DNA of 64,000 nucleotides from Melampsora larici-populina 98AG31 (lineage: Eukaryota; Basidiomycota; Pucciniomycetes; Pucciniales; Melampsoraceae), in NCBI RefSeq assembly GCF_000204055.1, contig NW_006768801.1, positions 431,484 through 495,483 on the forward strand, written 5' to 3'. A program made the position numbers and the translations under genes. Below are positions 58,432 through 64,000 of this stretch, piece by piece (positions within the stretch are counted from its first letter, which is position 1; the number at the start of each line of letters is the position of its first letter). The notes beneath the pieces are model-generated. The model did not search any database. It saw only the letters and a list, made by a program, of their open reading frames with translations, and had not been told where the DNA came from.

Positions 58432-58597
58432 CCCTTGACACTACAGAAAAAATCTGGTTTTCCCCGGGGATTTCTGATTCCGCGTGAACAGAAAATCACG
58501 TGACTTCTGTACCGCATGTACACGGATTGGGCTTCTTACGGCGCTGTACACTCGATGTCTGTACACGACCCAAACTTAACTAAGTCCCACCCAGACC
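58432..58597. other. spacer between two TIR elements
   Basis: No gene. GTACACG-type words and TGTACACTCGATG occur near 58517-58565; no clear repeat unit. Confidence 0.3.
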
Positions 58598-58600
58598 TAA

Positions 58601-58989
58601 GAGCATCCACAACAGTCCACCTACTTTGCGAGCCCTGGAACAGACCCCCAATCCTGATTTTGTGGATGTAGGGGGTCAACAAAACAGGTGTCCACAGCGG
58701 TGCACTTGAAGTCAGGGGCCAGAACTCGATTGAGTGATATGGTATGCTTGTACCATATCATCTTGTTTCGAGTGCGGTTTGTGATGTGACTATATCGGTG
58801 ACGTGGAAGCAGTGGCACGTGATATTGGGAGCCCCTATAGACCTCGCAGATGTGGGGGGTCCGGATGGAAATCTGGAGGCCCCCGACGTCTCACCCCTGA
58901 TTGTGCGAGCTCCGTTGGAGCGTTTTTTTGCGTTTTGACCCCCTACATTGCTGGGGGCCCGCAAAGTAGGTGGACCGTTGTGGATGCTC
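58601..58989. mobile_element. Harbinger-like MITE
   Basis: Ends GAGCATCCACAACAGTCCAC and its complement (one mismatch in this part, two over 35 bp) form the TIRs. TAA flanks both sides (58598-58600, 58990-58992). A TAA or TTA duplication with a GAGCATCCACAA terminus is of the PIF/Harbinger MITE kind. 389 bp, non-coding. Confidence 0.85.
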
Positions 58990-59249
58990 TAACCACTATC
59001 TCCCGTGAGCTCGAGGATCAGCCACAGCGGTTGGCCAAATCAAGTGGTTGATTTTTTTTTTTTAAAGCTTTTCATTATGGAGAACCAAGAGAGGTCGAGA
59101 CTCATACCCCGAGTTATATCTGTGGACAAGTCACACGGGGTTCAGGGTACGAGTCTTTGGGGCTGATGAGCTGCCTCACCGATCAGAATCCTCATCTCAG
59201 CTCCGATCTCACCACCAATACTCACCACCGATTACATCTGACAGCTCAG

Positions 59250-60396
59250 ATGGACGAGATGGATGGTATCGTAAGTCATTGTGTACCATCAACATATTCT
59301 ACATGTGATTTGGACTGATCATACATACGCTTTGACGCTTTAGAACGACAACGACGAGGTTGTGCTTTTTGAATGTAATGCTGAGTTCCAGGTCTTCTGT
59401 AAGAAAGGAACCACCGCAAAGTTCACCTGGAAAGGGTTTTCAAACAAACATCCCATCCTGGTCGAAGTGATCCCAACTGTAACGACATATGAAGTATTCA
59501 AAACCAATATAATCAAAGCTTGCGATCAAGAACGGGCAGGCATAGGTGCAATGATCTTGGCTGACAGTCTTGCTCCGACCCATCCTCTTGGAATCAAGTG
59601 GACATGCTGGATTGCAACAGTGCCTACCTATCTCAAGAATAAGTTTCATCCTCTCAACGATCAAGCTGATTTTGATACATGGGTCAAGAAGGTTTGCGAT
59701 TTCCCTGGTAAAAAAGCTGGTGTATGTATGAAGATGGAGAAACCAATAAGTGAGGCTGAACGCGCCCAAGAAGTGAGTTTAGTTTTTCTTTTTTTTTCTC
59801 AAACATTTTTTGACTGACATTCATTCTCAATTCAAGGATAATATGCTAGACCAAGCAGTCCGAGGGATACCAGGTGCAGATGGTCAACTTCTAGACAGGC
59901 AACTTGGCGATGACGACGACGCAGGTGAAGAAGACATCACCATTGCGAAGATTACATCGATGGGTAAACCTGACTGATCTAGAATCGACCGCTTGATTCC
60001 TGTATGGATCTTTCCTACAGACAAGACTCGTTATGTCTTGCTTACTCCGGACCGTGTAAACAGATGGGCAAGAGCTATTGTAAGTGCAAAAGAATATTTA
60101 CTTCATCCATCATTGATTAGTACAACACTGAATGTTGTTTCTTTCTACAGCATGATCCAGCAATCCATGGGGTCAGTCTTACCAGCCCCCCAAGCGATTT
60201 ATTGATGACTGTCAAGCCAGCAGCACTTTCTAGAGCTCCTCCTAGACAACGCTATGGCTTTGTAGAACCTCCAGAAGACTATGATTATGGAAATATACGC
60301 GGCTCAAATGAATCAGCTTTGGATCGTCCTTCGGCTGAGATGTCCAAATATCTCGATTTTGTGAAGATCACCAACCCTGTTACACTGCAAATATAA
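59250..60396 (+). CDS. protein of unknown function, five exons, stop codon inside a MITE
   Basis: Exons 59250-59270, 59344-59772, 59837-59963, 60021-60079 and 60151-60396; 882 nt, 293 aa, all introns GT-AG and 57-73 bp. It starts MDEMDGINDNDEVVLFEC. The central part (KFTWKGFSNKHPILVEVIP, then KWTCWIATVPTYLKNKFHPL, then FDTWVKKVCDFPGKKAGVCM) looks like a folded domain but I do not recognise it. Exon 3 is acidic (GDDDDAGEEDIT). Exons 4-5 read RVNRWARAIHDPAIHGVSLT followed by a Pro-rich tail. I suspect a lineage-specific multicopy rust family; that is only an impression. The last codons and TAA stop lie inside the terminal repeat of a MITE, so the C-terminus is transposon-derived. MITE-flanked surroundings make transposon carriage possible too. 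Confidence 0.6.
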
Positions 60397-60565
60397 TGTG
60401 TTTCTCTGTGTTGAAAAATGATTACATTTAATTCAAAAAATGATTAAAAGTGCATTAAATCTACATTAAATCTACATTTTTCTGCATTAAATCTGCATTA
60501 TTAATCATTTTGTGCATTAAGTTCAATCATTTTTCACCTTAGAGAAACACATTATATTTGCAGTG
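60383..60565. mobile_element. Tourist-like MITE overlapping the end of a gene
   Basis: Ends CACTGCAAATATAATGTGTT and its complement form perfect inverted repeats for about 25 bp, with further similarity (TGAAAAATGATT). TTA flanks both sides (60380-60382, 60566-60568). The 183-bp interior is rich in GCATTAAATCTACATT words. The TAA stop of the gene at 59250 lies in its left arm. Confidence 0.88.
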
Positions 60566-60919
60566 TTATCCTCTTATTTCTCACTAACTGTGACATCACC
60601 GATTATCATCAATTCAGTTCAGGAACAATCAAGTTTGAACACCTTGAACGTTTGGATGCTTTGTTTAATGTTGGTATCATTAGCAAGCTTATGGATAATG
60701 TTACATGTTTTGATGAGTTCCTTCGTCTCAAGGAGTGAATGACTGGTATGTTTCTCTTGATTCTTTTCATGTAAAGAATGATGTGAATCATTTCAAGCTA
60801 ATCCAATCATGTTTGATCTTTGTGTGCTTTGACCTTGTTAGATTGCTCTTCCTGCCTTTATCTTTAGTTCAAACAAGTTGTAAAAGAAGAGACACAACAC
60901 ACTTTTAGCGTGAATTGAA
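60566..60919. other. spacer between MITE and copia fragment
   Basis: No gene is supported. Confidence 0.4.
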
Positions 60920-60955
60920 TAAAATGTAATATGATTCATTTGCCAGGCCTTTCAC

Positions 60956-62806
60956 TCAATTGATACCACTAATATCAACATGTACATTTTCAAGGAATTT
61001 TAAAGCACGAGGACGAGAGTGATTAAAGGGAAGTTTGGTATTTTTAGACAGGGGACAAATATCACAATCTACTGTATCCTCCTCCTTGGTAACAACTCCA
61101 TCCAGACTTCCATGTTTGATCATTTTCTCAAGATAATGCTTGCTTATATGGCATAGACGACGATGAAGAATTGAAGAGCATAAATGAGATGACGAATCGG
61201 AAGACGAGGTTACATTGACAGCCGGAAGGCTTACTGATTCGATGACCACATTCATAAGCCCGTTCTCCAAGATTATTCCATTGAACAAGGCAAGTCCATT
61301 CTTGACAAGAGCAAAACATCTAGGATCAGTGGTGTCATAAGTTTCACGAACTCCTTTCTTCTTTAGGATTCCTCCAGCGATTAAGTTCTTGCTGAGTTCG
61401 GGGACAAGTAAACAGTCAGTGAGTTCAAAAATCGATCCGTCACCGGCTTTCAGAAGAACTTTCCCAACTGCTTCTACCGCTAATGTAGCATCTCCACCAG
61501 CCAACTTTACTCTTCGATTAGGATCTTCAACAGGTTTCAACGAGTCAGGTTCGAACAGAGCACGTGAGTTGAACATGTGATTGGTTGCACCCGTATCGTG
61601 AAGGGCCCACAAGGTGTTGGAAGAGTCAGTGGTTGAGAGATTAGCAGCAGGAGGGTTATCAAGAGATATAACTTCGAAACTTGTGTGAAGTGACATTCGT
61701 TCAAAATTATCAGTAATCATGTTGGCTGAGGGAGTAACTCTCTTCATTCCTCGAACTTGTGAATTGCTAAGACGAGAATTTGGATTGAAGTGAGGCTTTT
61801 GATATCCACTAGTTCTGCCAGCACGTCGTCGAGCTAAGAAGTCGTCACGTTCCTTGAAGTTTTGCGGTTTAGACCAACACTTATCCGCTGAATGAGGGCC
61901 TTTACACACGGTCTTGGTGCACTCGAATCTTCGTCCCTTTGATGTGGCACACGCGAAGTTATCGGCAGATCTGGCTTCGAGATGGACTTCTGCCGAGAGA
62001 GTAGAAAAATTGTGGCGAGTGTCGTAATCGCAAAGATACTTCATAACATCACGTCGAGTTAAAGGATTTACTGTAGAATGGATGAATTCTACTGTAGCTT
62101 CAGGTAGACGATCTATAGAGTCAATGAGACGTAAAGCTGATTGGCCATCGTCCATCTTGCCGCCATAACGAATAAATTCAATAAAAAGGTTTTCGAATTT
62201 ATCGAGGTATCCAGAAAGAGTATCACCTTTGGATATGGTGATATTACTGAGAGCTTTAGAGATGGAAGCAAGACGTTGCGCATTTATGAGATAATGTCGC
62301 TCTTTCACGAACAACCACAGAGAAAACGGATTGTGAACAATGGAGTTGGGATCATCTGGATCCGTAAGGTGATTGATAGCTTGGCAGTGATTTGCCTTGT
62401 CTAAGCGATTCAGTATATAGCTAACTATAACTTTCTTGGTTTTGACTACCTTATCAGCAGACAGCTCGGTATCAACGAATTTTTCGTTTACAATATAGTG
62501 GTGAAGCTCTAGAGTCTTGAGATTATCAAAGATCGATCTGTACCACGTCGCGTAGTTCCCATCCTCTAAGTCATCAGTTACTTTGAACTTGCTCAAAGCA
62601 TTAGTTAACTGTTGACCGTATCTTTGAAGAGCATTTCCGAACACAGAAACTGGTTCTTCAGATGTCATGTTCGAGGACTTTTCGGTAATGGTTTGATTTG
62701 AGATATTCTCTTGACTAGGTGGCTGACGGGTAGTAGTTCCAGAAGCGTTTGATTCGGAATCGGACAGATCAGGTTCTTCAGAGCAAGTACTTGATGGTGT
62801 TGACAT
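60956..62806 (-). pseudogene. copia gag-protease-integrase polyprotein, truncated
   Basis: 616 aa open frame from MSTPSSTCSEEPDLSDSESN. Gag occupies about residues 1-330: ATWYRSIFDNLKTLELHHYI, NPFSLWLFVKERHYLINAQR and TLSGYLDKFENLFIEFIRYG are the usual copia gag blocks. A zinc-knuckle-like C-x-x-x-x-H-x-x-x-x-C (CKGPHSADKC) follows. The aspartic protease motif is WALHDTGATNHMF at about 400. The GAG-pre-integrase zinc domain is at about 560 (LHRRLCHISKHYLEKM, CDICPLSKNTKLPFNHSR). The frame ends VHVDISGIN then TGA, but continues VKGLANESYYILF after the stop, where Arg (CGA) is expected. The similarity ends near 60920. Confidence 0.88.
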
Positions 62807-62841
62807 GAACAGATGTGGATAAAACTGAGGTGAAGTTCAAA

Positions 62842-62854
62842 CCTCTCGCTACCA
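62842..62854 (-). other. primer binding site
   Basis: On the minus strand TGGTAGCGAGAGG begins directly after the LTR end TTACA. TGGTAGCG is the complement of an initiator-Met tRNA 3' end, as in Ty1. Only the first eight bases match well. Confidence 0.6.
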
Positions 62855-62900
62855 TGTAAGAAAATGAGGATTACACGCTCGACGCTGTGAATCTACGATG

Positions 62901-63221
62901 AACCTTTATAAAGGTGAAAACAACTCTCAGCCTTATGCTGACGAGGCACGGCTGACAACTAAGATAACGAGTACTAAACTCGAGATGAGACGAACCTGAA
63001 GAGGGAACGAGGATGATAGAAGTAATAGAAGACTTTCAAATCAATTTCCTCAATGGTAAACATGTACACAACCACAAAGACAATACTAACCTTTATAAAG
63101 GTGAAAACAACTCTCAGCCTTATGCTGACGAGGCACGGCTGACAACTAAGATAACGAGTACTAAACTCGAGATGAGACGAACCTGAAGAGGGAACGAGGA
63201 TGATAGAAGTAATAAAAGACT
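62901..63221 (-). repeat. 134-bp direct repeat, period 187
   Basis: 62901-63034 and 63088-63221 are the same except for one base (AATAGAAG versus AATAAAAG). Both contain the hairpin-like word CCTTTATAAAGG. Confidence 0.95.
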
Positions 63222-63327
63222 AAAGAGAAGAAAATGTAGAATCAAGTAATGTGCGAAACAATAGACACTTCAGCATTATCAACGTATAAAGAAAGTAAGC
63301 AAAAAGTTGTTGATTTTCTGAGCTTAC
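63220..63327 (-). other. spliceosomal-type intron inside the LTR
   Basis: On the minus strand it begins GTAAGCTCAG after TTTGAAAG and ends TTCTTCTCTTTAG before TCTTTTATT. It has donor, pyrimidine tract and acceptor of normal form. The proof of splicing is the neighbouring copy in which exactly this piece is absent. Confidence 0.7.
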
Positions 63328-63633
63328 CTTTCAAATCAATTTCCTCGATGGGGAAAAAGATTCGAAAGGACACAGTGGAGGGTTAATAAGGAAAAATAAC
63401 ACATGAACAAATTTTCGCAAACATGATATGAAACATAACCAACTAAACAAACAATCCCAATGCGGTCAGTCTTCTAATGTTCTCGTTTAACACCTAATTG
63501 ATTCAATCCCAATCCGGTCATCTCCTTCTGACTCCATCCTTGTTACCTTCTCCATCACGCCTTCTTCTTTAGTTTGAATTGATTTCTACCTTGATGGTTT
63601 TGACACTATACCCAAGAATGAAATTCTCCAACA

Positions 63634-64000
63634 ATTTTATTATAAACAAGGAAGGAAATAAAGCTTCTATTCTGTTTTTTTCTTTCTAGTTTTCAAATAG
63701 AAAAAAAGAGTAACCAACACTTTTAAGAATATAAAAAAAGACAAAAAATAAAAAAGGGTAAGGACTTTTTGTAACCTATCACACTTAAAATCACCGATTA
63801 TAATAATGATAAAACACCCGGGGTAAATCATAGCCACAACCATGATAGAGTTTTGCCAACAATGAAGGAGTCAGGCTATTAAAAGCCTGGTCACGTATGA
63901 GCCAAATAGGATCCTCATTCGATTCTTCCAGAATCATGTTTCTTCTGAAGGCAGACTTAATGATATAAAAGCACGGCTCGATAGGGTTCAGTTCAGGACA
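63634..64000. other. flank, no feature seen
   Basis: A-rich DNA with short homopolymers. No gene or repeat recognised. Confidence 0.4.

Larger units (their letters stand above)
60920..63633 (-). mobile_element. Ty1/copia element, 5' half (LTR, gag, protease, start of integrase)
   Basis: On the minus strand an LTR (63633-62855) is followed by a primer binding site, a gag-protease-integrase frame from 62806, and truncation near 60920 just after the integrase N-terminal region. The rest of pol and the 3' LTR are missing, so it is a deletion relic. It overlaps no part of the copia element at 1-3674, and its LTR differs, so they may be different families. Confidence 0.8.
62855..63633 (-). repeat. 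5' LTR with an intron-containing and an intronless copy of one segment
   Basis: On the minus strand it starts TGTTGGAGAATTTC at 63633 and ends CTTACA at 62855, fitting TG...CA ends next to the primer binding site. It carries a duplicated segment: 63088-63219 plus 63328-63351, separated by a 108-bp GT-AG intron (63220-63327), and 62901-63056 where the two parts are joined exactly at the splice junction. The left boundary of the LTR is inferred from TGTTGGAGAA only. Confidence 0.65.

Noticed and set aside
1..63633. idea that the copia pieces at both window ends are two halves of one element
   Set aside because: They are on opposite strands, their LTRs differ (TGTTGAAG versus TGTTGGAG), and about 57 kb of host genes lies between.
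1..64000. CRISPR array or prokaryotic operon
   Set aside because: No regular spacer-repeat array; spliced genes and eukaryotic transposons rule out a prokaryote.

Overview
The window looks like a piece of a large, repeat-rich basidiomycete genome, most likely a rust fungus (Pucciniales). The signs are an AT-rich background, host genes cut by many short GT-AG introns, a few single-exon genes for predicted secreted proteins, and dense layers of Ty1/copia elements, a tyrosine-recombinase (YR) retroelement and TIR elements. The taxon is an inference; no rRNA or barcode gene is present.

Layout. 1-3674: 3' part of a copia element, one reading frame broken only by three TGA codons, then its LTR with internal repeats. 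4059-5422 (-): decayed DDE transposase. 8330-9193 (-): four-exon gene for a small one-span membrane protein with two PPxY motifs. 12050-18560: YR retrotransposon (DIRS/Ngaro type) with a three-exon gag, an RT-RNase H ORF, a tyrosine recombinase ORF and a remarkable run of perfect stem-loops. 20094-20391: MITE. 21885-24663 (-): two predicted secreted proteins. 27529-34530 (+): seven-exon Lte1-like RasGEF, 2142 aa. 34531-42400: graveyard of copia fragments, one of them split by a 640-bp TIR element with a 9-bp target duplication. 42764-46539 (-): two more predicted secreted proteins. 47171-52765: nested TIR elements. 53840-57347 (-): nine-exon VPS35 (961 aa). 57620-58989: a hAT-like and a Harbinger-like non-autonomous element. 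59250-60396 (+): five-exon gene of unknown function whose stop codon lies inside a MITE. 60920-63633 (-): 5' half of a second copia element with its LTR and primer binding site.

How it fits together. The conserved host genes are LTE1 (a GEF for a small GTPase, mitotic exit in yeast) and VPS35 (retromer, endosome-to-Golgi sorting). They share no pathway and are separated by transposon blocks. The secreted-protein genes lie singly in repeat-rich DNA, as rust effector candidates often do. The exon models of LTE1, VPS35, the PPxY protein, the 59-60 kb gene and the YR gag were built by hand; each sums to a multiple of three, which supports the splice choices.

Most interesting points: (i) the LTR at 62855-63633 holds, side by side, an intron-containing segment and a copy of it with the 108-bp intron precisely removed; (ii) a roughly 300-bp array of perfect hairpins follows the YR gene; (iii) the gag of a retroelement is interrupted by introns; (iv) all readable nonsense codons in the decayed elements are TGA, several where Arg (CGA) is expected; (v) a MITE supplies the end of a gene.
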